Shown here one piece after another: positions 8,510 through 17,530 of a stretch of 33,006 nt of DNA (positions are counted from its first letter, which is position 1; every line of letters starts with the position of its first letter). Origin of the DNA: Candidatus Martarchaeota archaeon (lineage in GTDB: Archaea > Micrarchaeota > Micrarchaeia > Micrarchaeales > Micrarchaeaceae); assembly GCA_023473395.1 (NCBI GenBank), contig JAMCYO010000034.1, positions 1-33,006 of the forward strand. Reading direction: 5' to 3'. Both the position numbers and the translations under genes were made by a program. A model generated the notes under the pieces. That model worked only from the letters and a program-made list of their open reading frames with translations. It did no database searches and was not told where the DNA came from.

Positions 8510-9556
8510 TCAATGTATTACAGTAGAATTGCATCCCTGCGGCACAACCAAATTACCGCTTATTATAAGCTTCAAATAACCCAAATACGGTATAACCCCT
8601 ATGACTTTTCCGCTTACTGCGGTCATATTGGGCGGATAATTTCCATACTGTATGTCGAGCCCAGGATTGTTGTCTCCCTTGGTCAGTACAAAGTAATCTC
8701 CACTGTCGTTGAGTATTGCATAAGCCCTGTGCACTATGTAGGAATCCCCCTCGCTATAAAAAAGGTCTTCCGGGCGTGTCGCGTACACTATTATACTGTT
8801 GTTCCTATCCCCGCTTATGGTTACGTTATTTATAGTTATGCTAGTGGTATAGGCTTCGTTGAGTATTTGTCCAGTGGACAGTTTTACTGCTCTTGTGCCA
8901 CATGTATACTGTATGGGGTTCGCTTTCTGTTCCACCGCGTTTACTAAGCTATAAACCCCATTTGAGTCCTCTATCAGGCCCACTTTATACCCTGGCGCCA
9001 ATGTCTGCCTTATGTAAGTTCCGTTTGCATTTGTCATGTAAGCTATGCAGCTCAGCGACTCCGAATCTGGACTTGAAAGTATCTTTGCCATCTCAACATT
9101 GGTTACGTCAACTATTGGCGCCTTTATCTGTGAAATGTTGGAAACCCCATGCAGGAAAATAAGGTCGCCCCTATGCAAGTAAGGGAGCATGCTGCAACTT
9201 GGGACTACATCGACAGGATTATTCGTAGCCAGAACAAACTTTAGCGCGTACCAGAAAGCAACAACCACTACTATTGCAATTACAATCTCTGCCAGGCTCT
9301 TTTTGTAACCTATGTCCTTGCCGCCGCTTATCACTTCTAGGACTATCGCTATTATTATTAGGAAAAATGTGGCAACACCCAACGCTATGGCTATTACTTT
9401 TATCCTTTCGAAAAAGACGTATAAGACAAGCGCCACTACTATAAGCAGGTATATGGGCCATACTGTAAGCCCTTTGTCCTTGTCTCTATTGTTGTCTCCT
9501 TTTCTGCCATGTTTCTTGCTCTTTGCCAAAAAATCACTTGGACTGTTCCTTAGCAC
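8510..9556 (-). CDS. Signal peptidase I, archaeal/Sec11 type (S26), with extra N-terminal TMs and a long insertion
   Basis: Catalytic Ser box PSCSMLPYLHRGDLIFL; IVHRAYAI; TKGDNNPGLD; hydrophobic N-terminal segments. Confidence 0.9.
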   Translation of the reverse strand: MLRNSPSDFLAKSKKHGRKGDNNRDKDKGLTVWPIYLLIVVALVLYVFFERIKVIAIALGVATFFLIIIAIVLEVISGGKDIGYKKSLAEIVIAIVVVVAFWYALKFVLATNNPVDVVPSCSMLPYLHRGDLIFLHGVSNISQIKAPIVDVTNVEMAKILSSPDSESLSCIAYMTNANGTYIRQTLAPGYKVGLIEDSNGVYSLVNAVEQKANPIQYTCGTRAVKLSTGQILNEAYTTSITINNVTISGDRNNSIIVYATRPEDLFYSEGDSYIVHRAYAILNDSGDYFVLTKGDNNPGLDIQYGNYPPNMTAVSGKVIGVIPYLGYLKLIISGNLVVPQGCNSTVIH

Positions 9557-12500
9557 TGACTATCTCAACGCCAAAGACATTGGATTCGCCTTCTTTTTTC
9601 GCAACGCCTATCGCGGTATCCGCATAGGATATTAGCGTATCGTTGTGGCTTACAACTACGAACTGCGATATTGAGCTTAGTTTCTTTATCAGTGCCGACA
9701 ATGTCTTGGAATTTTGCTTGTCGAGCGCCGTATCTATCTCATCGAATATGTAGAACGACAACGGCCTGCACATCTGTATCGAAAACAGCATTATCAGCAT
9801 GAGCATCGATTTTTCGCCGCCGGAAAGCCTTTCCGCCCTCCTTCTGCTTTTTCCCTCGAACATGTTGAAACTCAACCCGGAATTGAACGGGTCCTTCGGT
9901 TCGTCAAGCACGATGTTGCCTTCCCCATCCTTGAAAACAGACTTGTAAAGCTCCATAAACTTCTTGTTTACTTTGTCAAAAGTGTCGTTGAACACCTCCA
10001 GCTTTCTGGCTTCCAGCTGGCTTATCATCGACAATATCGAGTTTCTTTCGGTTTCGAGCGTCATTATCTTTTCCTGTACTCCTTCGACATCTTTGCTTTT
10101 CTCCATGTACATCTCAGGCGCCCTCATATTGACGCTGCCCATTCCCTCGAGCTCCGCCCTGAGCCTGTACGACTCCTTTTCCAGGTGTTCGATTTCGCCG
10201 TCGACCACTTCCATCCTATCATAACTGGCGAGTTCGGCTTTTATGTCTGACAGCCTAGTTTGAAGCTGGCCTTTTGTCGCCTGCATGCCTATCGCTTCCC
10301 TCTCTATGCGTTCCTTCTCGCTGGCAAGCTTTCCTTTCTCAAAACCGTTTTTTGAAAGCTCTTCCTCCATTTTTTTGATTTCTCCGTACAAGCCTGCCGA
10401 TTTCTTGTCGTGCGCTTTTATGCTCTCTTCTATGGTCCCTGCCTCTACTTTCAGTTCCTTTATCTTCTTCTCCAGTTCGCTGCGCTTTCTGTTGTTCTGT
10501 TCAAGCGAAGCATTTTTCGATTCTATGCCCTTTTCCAATTCGGCAATCCTGGAGTTAAGTATGTCGCATTCCTTGCCAAGCGCAGCCTTTTCCGTCATGG
10601 CTTTTTCAAGCTTCGAAGTGCAAGCCTTGATCTTATCATCTATTTCTTTTGCCCTCTGCCCGTCCTTCGAAGCCAAGAACCTGTCGCTTATCCTCCCATA
10701 GTTGGACGAGTTCTCTGACTTTATCCTTTCCAGTTCCTTTGCAAGCTTTTCTATAATTGTTTCGATATTGGTTGCTGATTCGGATTTTGCATTGAGTTCC
10801 TTTTCTAATGACGCAAGTTTTGCCTCTGCAGACCTTTTTTCTTCTTCTATGCTTTTTATGTTTGCCCTTATCGCTTCCAATTCCATTGAGGAACTCATGA
10901 CTATAGTCTCTGCCTTTCCGAAACGCTGTCTTGCATCCTCTTCGAGGCTCTGCATGTTTTCGATATCATTCCTTATGCCTTTTTCGTTTTCCTCTATGGA
11001 TTTCAATTCGGAAACCGCTTTGGCATAGCTAAAGTTTTTGCTAAATCCACCGGACACAACTCCAGACTGTTCCAAAATTTCCCCATCAATGGTTACGAAC
11101 CTGTGCCTGTTGCCTTTCTCCAAGCCCCTTATGTCACCTACAAGATATGTGTTTGAGAATATAAACTTGAAAGCCTTGCCGAACTTGCTGTCGAATTCAA
11201 CATAATCTATTAACGGGTCCCCCTCCGCTATCTTTTGCGTCTCCGCATAGCTTATCGCGTTCAATGGTATGAAAGATGCCCTGCCAAGCTTGTTTTCCTT
11301 CAATATTTTAACTGCCCTATCAGCCACCTCTATGCTCTCCACAACAAAATAGCTTAGCCTGCCTCCCGCCGCGGCGTTTATCGCTTCTGAATACCTGTCG
11401 TCATATTTCAATAATTCCATTGCCCTGCCATAGAATCCAGAAGCAAGCTTTTCCGATAGCACTTTACCTGCCCTGTTGCTGTCACCACCATGCGTTGCTA
11501 TCGCCTCCCTAAGCGAAATCTTGCGCTCAGAAAGCTTCTGCAGTTCGGCCTCGGCGCTCCTCTTTCTGGATTTAATCGATTCCAATTCTTCCCTTGCGGA
11601 AGACTGATCCCTGTTGGCCTTGTTTGACGTGGATATAATCTCCTGTTCGCTTTTCCTGTATTCCGAAAGCGCTTTAGATATCCTTTCCAGCTCAGTGCCT
11701 AGCGCCTTTTTACTTGACTCAAGCTCCAAGATTGAGAGCCTTGCCGCCATTGCGGTTTTCTTTGCGGATTCGAGCTCGGAAGAAATCTTCTCAAAGTTTT
11801 TCATTCCGTTCTCGTAAGCTTCCATGTCTGCTTTTCCCTCTTCCGATAGCGCCCCGGGTTTCAAGTGCTCTATCTCCGCCTTTAATGATAATATTTCCGA
11901 TTCAAGCCTTGGTATTGACCTAATGTTTTCTTCAAGCTTGGCTTTTCCGTTTTTGTTCTCTTCGGAAAGCGATTTTATCTCTGCTTCTATCTCCGTAGCA
12001 TAGTGCTTTAGCGATTCCACCTCGGATTCGGATACTGCTATGTTCCTTTTCAATTCCTCGAGCTTCCTGTTGGATTCGTTGAGCTCTGAGGACCTTTCAT
12101 TCAGCGCCCGTGCCGCCTCGTTCCTTTTGCTTGACAAACTCTCCGAAATGGAGTCAAGCTCAAGTATCTTAGATCCCAATTGCTTTGCAGCTGCGTCATA
12201 CTCTGACAGCTTTCTTATTATTTCCTGAAGCTCCTTGCCTATCGCTTCGCCCCTTTTGAACAGTATGGTATAATTTGTGCGCTTGAGCATTTCATTTATT
12301 GTGGAGTATTTCTCCGCCGCTTCTTTTTCCTTCTTTAGTTCCTCCAGGAATCCGAGCCTCTCCCCAAGCATTACCTTGGTGTTCGTTATCTTTTCCTCTA
12401 CTGCATCGAGTTCCTTCTGGGATGCGTTTTTCTTGTCATCAAATTCTTTTATGCCCGCAGCAGTGTCTATGAGCTCCCTGCGCTCCTTCGGGTTTAGGTT

Positions 12501-12929
12501 GAGTATCTTTACTATCTCCCCCTGTGTTATTGTGTTCGTATCGCTTATCAGGCAGTTGTTTGATCTAAGGTAATCCGTAACCTCCTGCCTTGTCATTCTC
12601 TTGCCGTTTAGCCTGTAGGCAATCTTGCCGTTCGGCTTTATGATCCTTGTGACTGTGGCTTCGCCATCCCCTTTTAGCACAAGGCTCACATAGGCCTTCC
12701 GCTCCTGCTTCTTATTCTGGCTCCCGACCTCGCTTACCAATTGCGGTGTAGAAGTTGCCCTTATTCTTCGCAATGAGGTTTCCCCTAGCACGAAAAGCAA
12801 TGAATCGCAAATGTTGGACTTTCCTGAGCCGTTCGGCCCCACAATGCAGTTGAAGCCCTTGTTGAACATTATTGTTGCGTTTCTGAATGACTTGAAATTG
12901 TGAATAATGAGCTTGTCTAGATACAGCAT
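9534..12929 (-). CDS. smc: Chromosome segregation protein SMC
   Basis: N-terminal GPNGSGKSNICDSLLFVLGE, coiled coils, hinge, C-terminal LSGGEKSMLMLIMLFSIQMCRPLSFYIFDEIDTALD. Confidence 0.97.
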   Translation of the reverse strand: MLYLDKLIIHNFKSFRNATIMFNKGFNCIVGPNGSGKSNICDSLLFVLGETSLRRIRATSTPQLVSEVGSQNKKQERKAYVSLVLKGDGEATVTRIIKPNGKIAYRLNGKRMTRQEVTDYLRSNNCLISDTNTITQGEIVKILNLNPKERRELIDTAAGIKEFDDKKNASQKELDAVEEKITNTKVMLGERLGFLEELKKEKEAAEKYSTINEMLKRTNYTILFKRGEAIGKELQEIIRKLSEYDAAAKQLGSKILELDSISESLSSKRNEAARALNERSSELNESNRKLEELKRNIAVSESEVESLKHYATEIEAEIKSLSEENKNGKAKLEENIRSIPRLESEILSLKAEIEHLKPGALSEEGKADMEAYENGMKNFEKISSELESAKKTAMAARLSILELESSKKALGTELERISKALSEYRKSEQEIISTSNKANRDQSSAREELESIKSRKRSAEAELQKLSERKISLREAIATHGGDSNRAGKVLSEKLASGFYGRAMELLKYDDRYSEAINAAAGGRLSYFVVESIEVADRAVKILKENKLGRASFIPLNAISYAETQKIAEGDPLIDYVEFDSKFGKAFKFIFSNTYLVGDIRGLEKGNRHRFVTIDGEILEQSGVVSGGFSKNFSYAKAVSELKSIEENEKGIRNDIENMQSLEEDARQRFGKAETIVMSSSMELEAIRANIKSIEEEKRSAEAKLASLEKELNAKSESATNIETIIEKLAKELERIKSENSSNYGRISDRFLASKDGQRAKEIDDKIKACTSKLEKAMTEKAALGKECDILNSRIAELEKGIESKNASLEQNNRKRSELEKKIKELKVEAGTIEESIKAHDKKSAGLYGEIKKMEEELSKNGFEKGKLASEKERIEREAIGMQATKGQLQTRLSDIKAELASYDRMEVVDGEIEHLEKESYRLRAELEGMGSVNMRAPEMYMEKSKDVEGVQEKIMTLETERNSILSMISQLEARKLEVFNDTFDKVNKKFMELYKSVFKDGEGNIVLDEPKDPFNSGLSFNMFEGKSRRRAERLSGGEKSMLMLIMLFSIQMCRPLSFYIFDEIDTALDKQNSKTLSALIKKLSSISQFVVVSHNDTLISYADTAIGVAKKEGESNVFGVEIVSAKEQSK

Positions 12930-12955
12930 TGACTAACACCGTCGCCTAATAGCAC

Positions 12956-14044
12956 TTAGTTATTAATCTTTTTAGAGTTTCCCTTACTGTGCATCATATG
13001 CAGGGATATTAGCGATTCCATGTGCTGCATTTGCAGTATTCCAACGAACCTCCCGCGGCGCATCACTGCCGCGATTCCAATGCCGTCTGTTTGCATCTTG
13101 CTGTATGCCTTGTATATGGGTTCGTTGTAATCGAATTCCTCGAGCTGTGTGCTCAGCCTGCTTATGTCGATGTTTTCGAGTTTGGGGTTGTTTATCATGT
13201 TCTGCGGCATCCTCGCCACAGCGTAAATCTTCATGCCATACTTGAAAAGCACTATATGCTTGTGGCTCTTGATTATTGCGGAGTATACATCATAAAGCGT
13301 AGGCCTTCCTCCAAGCATCGCGTAATTCTTGCTCACGGCAGCGCCCACTTTCATGTCTTTCGTGTACTCCCTTACATAGGCGTTCTGCAGTTCAGCTTTC
13401 GCACCGCCGTAAAGGAACACTGCTATGAAAACGTCCCAAAGGACTATGAATTCCTTGTAAAGCAGCGAATAGCCATTTTCGACTGCCACGAAAGCCAACG
13501 TGCCTATTATGAAAAGCACTATTATGGCGTTGCTTATGTTTACTGTGAGCTTTGTCGCGCTCATGAAGTCCCTCTTCTTTTCCAGGTAGCTCCTGAGGAC
13601 GCGCCCCCCGTCTAGAGGGAACCACGGCAGTATGTTGAATACTGCCAATAGCAAGTTAAGTACGAACAGCAGCTGCACGAAGAGCTTTATCGTCCCTGCA
13701 GGTATGAATATCACGAGCGCCCCGAATATGAAGCTCAGGAGGAAACTCGATACCGGCCCAGCTATCGCGATCCTGAATTCCAGTTTCGGCGGTATGTCAT
13801 CCATATCTATTACGGAACCGCCCCCCAACGGGTACAATATTATCTTCTTTACGCTTATCTTGTTCCTTATCGCGGTTACCGAATGCGCAAGCTCATGGAG
13901 GAAAACGCAGACGAAAAGAAGCACGAATATTATGAAAAGATTTACGCTTATTACAAGGGCAAGCAGCATCATGAGTATGAATGTCCAGTGCAATTCTATG
14001 GGTATGCCGTAAATGCTCCCTATGTTCGGCGAGGCTCCTGCCAT
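12956..14044 (-). CDS. M50 family metallopeptidase (site-2-protease-like) with CBS-like C-terminus
   Basis: HELAHSVTAI zinc motif, NILPWFPLDGGRVL motif, several TM segments; likely start MAGASPNIGSIYGIPIELHW (14044). Confidence 0.9.
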   Translation of the reverse strand: MAGASPNIGSIYGIPIELHWTFILMMLLALVISVNLFIIFVLLFVCVFLHELAHSVTAIRNKISVKKIILYPLGGGSVIDMDDIPPKLEFRIAIAGPVSSFLLSFIFGALVIFIPAGTIKLFVQLLFVLNLLLAVFNILPWFPLDGGRVLRSYLEKKRDFMSATKLTVNISNAIIVLFIIGTLAFVAVENGYSLLYKEFIVLWDVFIAVFLYGGAKAELQNAYVREYTKDMKVGAAVSKNYAMLGGRPTLYDVYSAIIKSHKHIVLFKYGMKIYAVARMPQNMINNPKLENIDISRLSTQLEEFDYNEPIYKAYSKMQTDGIGIAAVMRRGRFVGILQMQHMESLISLHMMHSKGNSKKINN

Positions 14045-14140
14045 AATTGGTTTTTCGTTCCTACCTATAATAATATTTCTGTGCTTAATCAAGTATACTA
14101 AGGCAAAGGTGGTCATGCGTCAGGCAACAGCAATGAAACA

Positions 14141-14932
14141 ACGTTAAAGTTCGTTTACGGAGAGCCGGCCCTTATCCTAAAAGACAAAAAGAGGAATTGG
14201 CTGGTCATCGGAGACGTGCACATCGGCGCAGAGCGCAGGCTTTCAGAAAAAGGGGTAAGGGTGTATGAGGTTTGGAAGGCGATGGCCTCAAAAATACTCA
14301 CGCTGTCGAAAACCTTTTCCGTTACTGGCGTCATATTGCTTGGGGACATAAAAGACAGCATATTATACCCAGAGTCGTGGGAGCAGCGTGACATAAAGCT
14401 CTTTTTCGGCGAGCTTTCGGGCCTCGAGGTCAAGATGCTCAAGGGCAACCACGACGGCCACATAAACGATCTGCTAAGCATGGAAACGCATGAAGAGCTA
14501 ATGGTAGGCGACTATGCGCTCTTGCATGGGAACAAATGGCCATCGGAAAAAGCTATGAAAAAGCGCAACATAATAACAGGCCACAACCACATAGCGGTCA
14601 ACATAATCGATGAGAACGGGGCGGTGTACTCGGAAAAAGCCTACATAATAGCCAAAGCGGACAAGGACAAGATAAAGGAATTCTACGCAAATTCGAAAGC
14701 GGAAAAGCTTATCGTGATGCCGGCTTTCAACCCCCTCATAATGGGAATGCCGGTAAGCAAGGAGCGCCCTGACAAGGAGAACATAAACCCACTGCTGAGG
14801 AACGGGCTTTTCAATTATGGCGAAGCCGACGTGTATTCGATAAACGGCTCGTACATGGGGAAAGTAAAGAATCTAAGCGCAGCAAAGCCAAGGGCGCAAC
14901 TGCCAAAGAAAAAAAGGCACGTCAGTCTCTGA
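14141..14932 (+). CDS. Metallophosphoesterase (COG1407, ICC-like); apparent ACG start
   Basis: Frame reads (ACG)-LKFVYGEPALILKDKKRNWLVIGDVHIGAERR...GDIKDS...KGNHDGHI...LLHGNKWP...TGHNHI. The listed ORF (14216 GTG) would cut off the catalytic GDVH. No ATG/GTG/TTG between the upstream in-frame TAA (14099-14101) and the conserved N-terminus. Confidence 0.85.
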   Translation, partial: TLKFVYGEPALILKDKKRNWLVIGDVHIGAERRLSEKGVRVYEVWKAMASKILTLSKTFSVTGVILLGDIKDSILYPESWEQRDIKLFFGELSGLEVKMLKGNHDGHINDLLSMETHEELMVGDYALLHGNKWPSEKAMKKRNIITGHNHIAVNIIDENGAVYSEKAYIIAKADKDKIKEFYANSKAEKLIVMPAFNPLIMGMPVSKERPDKENINPLLRNGLFNYGEADVYSINGSYMGKVKNLSAAKPRAQLPKKKRHVSL

Positions 14933-15095
14933 TTATCGTTATTGGTATTACTCCTTTTTCAAACTCCATTTCCGCCAAGTCTAGCGGTTCGCTTACCCCT
15001 TCCGGCACCTTTATCAAAGGTGGTGCACCGTGTGCGAGCTGCAATGCCCTGGCGCCAATGACTCTCGCTTTTTCGAATTTTGTGTATTCTTCCAT
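14922..15095 (-). CDS. rpoK: DNA-directed RNA polymerase subunit K (Rpb6 homolog), 57 aa
   Basis: Manual translation: MEEYTKFEKARVIGARALQLAHGAPPLIKVPEGVSEPLDLAEMEFEKGVIPITIIRD*. Conserved Y-T-x-x-E-x-A-R-x-I-G-x-R-A-x-Q. Below the ORF track length cut-off. Confidence 0.95.
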   Translation of the reverse strand: MEEYTKFEKARVIGARALQLAHGAPPLIKVPEGVSEPLDLAEMEFEKGVIPITIIRD

Positions 15096-15103
15096 TCAAC
15101 CGC

Positions 15104-16555
15104 CTATATCGGACTTGGTTTGAACCTCTCCTTGGCTTCGTGCATGCTCTTCGAAACCTTGCTTTTCCACTGCTCGAAATCCTCAGGCTTTTCCGGGTAT
15201 TTCATGTAAATCGCATTGAGCTCTTTCATCTTGCCGACCGCGTACAAGAGGTCCCTGAATGCGCCTATGTTCTTTGTTCCCTTAAGCACCATGGAGAATT
15301 TGGACGCAAGGCTTAGCTCCGGCATCATGCCTAGCGCAAGCTGGTTTGCCTCCTTTACGCTTAAGAAGTTCTTGAAACCATAATTGAGAACGTCGTTGTT
15401 GAGCGACTGCAGGTATATCCTGAATACCTCAAGCCCAGCTGTCTTGTATCCGTATTCCTTGTTGAAATCGAGGTTGTACTGCCAAAGCCCTTTCGTGCTG
15501 GTGTCGTTGGCTTCTATCGCCCTTACTGCATTCTCCCCCGCGAGTATACCGGAAACCATAGCGGGACCTATGCCTCCTGCGCTTATCGGATTTGGCATTA
15601 CCATGCTGTCCCCGGCGCCCATGTAGCCGTCATAAACAAGGCTCTCCATCTGCCTCCTTACAGCAACGGACCATATGCCCTTCCCGTTATTGTCCTTGTT
15701 GAAAATCTTGTACTCCTTGTTCTTTATGACTGGCAGCCATGCTATGTACTGGTCTATAAGGTTCTGAAGCGTGTCGTTCCTTTTTAGGGCCTTGTTCCTT
15801 ATGTCAAGGCTGCGCTTCTGCACGCCAAGCCCTACGTTCATCTTGTTTCCGCTTTTTGGGAAAACCCAGCCATAACCGCCAGGTGCCATTTCCTGGTTCA
15901 GGTGTATGAGGGCGTTCTTTGGGTCGTAATACCTTTCGTCCTCATGGTCTAGTTCGAATTCTATTATGTACCTTCCGGTTGTTTCCACGTCGTCTATGTC
16001 TACGTTTTTCTCAACGAAATTGTTGTCGGGAAGCCTCCTGCGGAGAACCGTAGATATGCCAAGCGCGTCTATTACCAACTTGGATTTGTAAATCGTGTGG
16101 TTCTTGTCCTTATCCTTGCCGTAGACCCCTGCAACTTTGTTGCCTTCCAAAACCGGCCCCTCAACTTCGAACTGCGTCACGTAATGTGCGCCGTTCTTGA
16201 CTGCAACATCCCTTATTTTCCTTTCGAATTCCGGCCTGTCTAGTACGTAACCGACGCCATCGAACAGGAATTTCGAGTTGAGGTCCGGGGAAAGAGCGTA
16301 TACTCCGTCGACCTTCACGTCAAGCTCCGGCTTGGAAAAGTTTATGCCAGTTTTGGACGTTATGTAGTCAAGGTGCGACCCCGCAACAGCATCGCCGCAC
16401 GTCCATCCCCAATTGGTCTTCTTTCCGACGTTATCCGAATCGTTCCTGTCCAGGAGCAAAACCTCCAAGCCCTTCTTCGCTGCAACGGCCGCGGCAAGGT
16501 TGCCCGCCATTCCTGCTCCTGCTACTATTAAGTCATAGGATTCCTTAGCTTCCAT
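15104..16555 (-). CDS. Geranylgeranyl reductase family FAD-dependent oxidoreductase
   Basis: DLIVAGAGMAGNLAAAVAAKKGLEVLLLDRN Rossmann motif; GYGWVFPKSGNKMNVGLG; GDSMVMPNPISAGGIGPAMVSG. Likely start MEAKESYDLIV. Confidence 0.88.
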   Translation of the reverse strand: MEAKESYDLIVAGAGMAGNLAAAVAAKKGLEVLLLDRNDSDNVGKKTNWGWTCGDAVAGSHLDYITSKTGINFSKPELDVKVDGVYALSPDLNSKFLFDGVGYVLDRPEFERKIRDVAVKNGAHYVTQFEVEGPVLEGNKVAGVYGKDKDKNHTIYKSKLVIDALGISTVLRRRLPDNNFVEKNVDIDDVETTGRYIIEFELDHEDERYYDPKNALIHLNQEMAPGGYGWVFPKSGNKMNVGLGVQKRSLDIRNKALKRNDTLQNLIDQYIAWLPVIKNKEYKIFNKDNNGKGIWSVAVRRQMESLVYDGYMGAGDSMVMPNPISAGGIGPAMVSGILAGENAVRAIEANDTSTKGLWQYNLDFNKEYGYKTAGLEVFRIYLQSLNNDVLNYGFKNFLSVKEANQLALGMMPELSLASKFSMVLKGTKNIGAFRDLLYAVGKMKELNAIYMKYPEKPEDFEQWKSKVSKSMHEAKERFKPSPI

Positions 16556-16665
16556 ATTAAACACATATGCAAAATTAAGCGTATTTAGTTATTTCTGCAA
16601 TCTATTTAAAGTTTCTTATCCGCAATCATGGCAACGCAGCAGATCAAAGCCCGATTGGGGGATAG

Positions 16666-16680
16666 CTTATATATATTTTC
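16666..16680 (+). promoter_or_regulatory. Strong TATA box upstream of the L30e-S12-S7-EF2 cluster
   Basis: CTTATATATATTTTC, leaving an ~80-nt leader to the L30e start. Confidence 0.6.
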
Positions 16681-16711
16681 CTATTTCAAATATACTGCTA
16701 TACGGTTGCTG

Positions 16712-16750
16712 CAGTAGTACCTGTGGTATTCTAAGCTATAAGGTCTACTG
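16712..16750 (+). promoter_or_regulatory. Potential leader hairpin upstream of L30e
   Basis: CAGTAG(T)ACC 16712-16721 pairs with GGTCTACTG 16742-16750 (9 bp, one bulged T). Confidence 0.45.
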
Positions 16751-16780
16751 TCGAGTTGCGCCGTTATGCAGTTGATATGT

Positions 16781-17086
16781 ATGGCAGATTTATCGAGCGA
16801 CATAAGGCTGGCCGTTGACAGCGGAGAGACAGCCCTTGGTGTGAACGAAGTCATAAAGTCGATAAGGGACGCAAAGGCTAAGCTCATAGTTATAGCTTCT
16901 AAGAATAAGGAAAGCACCACCCAGGACGTAACCCACATGGCAAAGGTGGCAAACGTGCCAGTTGCTGTGTTCGAGGGCAACCCGTTGGAATTGGGCGCGG
17001 TCTGCGGAAAGCCTTTTTCCGTATCTGCGGTTTCCGTGATAGAAGCAGGAAACTCTAACATACTTAAAACGAATAAAAAAGAATGA
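16781..17086 (+). CDS. rpl30e: 50S ribosomal protein L30e
   Basis: MADLSSDIRLAVDSGETALGVNEVIKSIRDAKAKLIVIASKNKESTTQDVTHMAKVANVPVAVFEGNPLELGAVCGKPFSVSAVSVIEAG; in-frame alternative ATG at 16766. Confidence 0.95.
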   Translation: MADLSSDIRLAVDSGETALGVNEVIKSIRDAKAKLIVIASKNKESTTQDVTHMAKVANVPVAVFEGNPLELGAVCGKPFSVSAVSVIEAGNSNILKTNKKE

Positions 17087-17096
17087 AGGGGATAAT

Positions 17097-17525
17097 TTGC
17101 CTAATGGAGAATTTGCCGCTAGAAAACTCGTAAAGCAAAGGAAGCATCAGAGGATGCTAAAGAAATGGCTAAAGAGAAAAAAGCTTAAGCTTAAACAGAA
17201 ATACGACCCTATGGGAACCGTCCCTAGGGCAAAGGGCCTAGTGCTGCAGAAGTTCGCTGTGGAACAGAAGCAACCGCACTCCGGCCAAATAAAATGCGTG
17301 AGGGTGCAGCTGATAAAGAACGGCAAGACCGTGGGCGCATTCGTTCCTGGCGACGGCGCAGTCAACTACATAGACGAGCACGACGAAGTCACGATAGAAG
17401 GTCTCGGAGGCTCCCAAAGGGGCCAGATGGGCTGCATACCTGGAATGAAATACAAGGTAGTCGAGGTAAACGGTGCCAACATGGTGCAAATAATAAAGGG
17501 CAAGAAGGAAAAGCCTAAGAGATGA
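17097..17525 (+). CDS. rps12: 30S ribosomal protein S12 (uS12), TTG start
   Basis: DPMGTVPRAKGLVLQKFAVEQKQPHSGQIKCVRVQLIKNGKTVGAFVPGDGAVNYIDEHDEVTIEGLGG. Confidence 0.97.
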   Translation: MPNGEFAARKLVKQRKHQRMLKKWLKRKKLKLKQKYDPMGTVPRAKGLVLQKFAVEQKQPHSGQIKCVRVQLIKNGKTVGAFVPGDGAVNYIDEHDEVTIEGLGGSQRGQMGCIPGMKYKVVEVNGANMVQIIKGKKEKPKR

Positions 17526-17530
17526 TTTTT

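Noticed and set aside
9714-10250. Long plus-strand ORFs antisense to smc (e.g. 178 aa)
   Set aside because: Antisense to a clear SMC frame; no recognisable motifs; shadow ORFs of a biased codon pattern.
13022-13615. 197-aa plus-strand ORF antisense to the M50 protease
   Set aside because: Antisense to a gene with intact HELAH and NxxPxxPLDGG motifs; composition is not protein-like.
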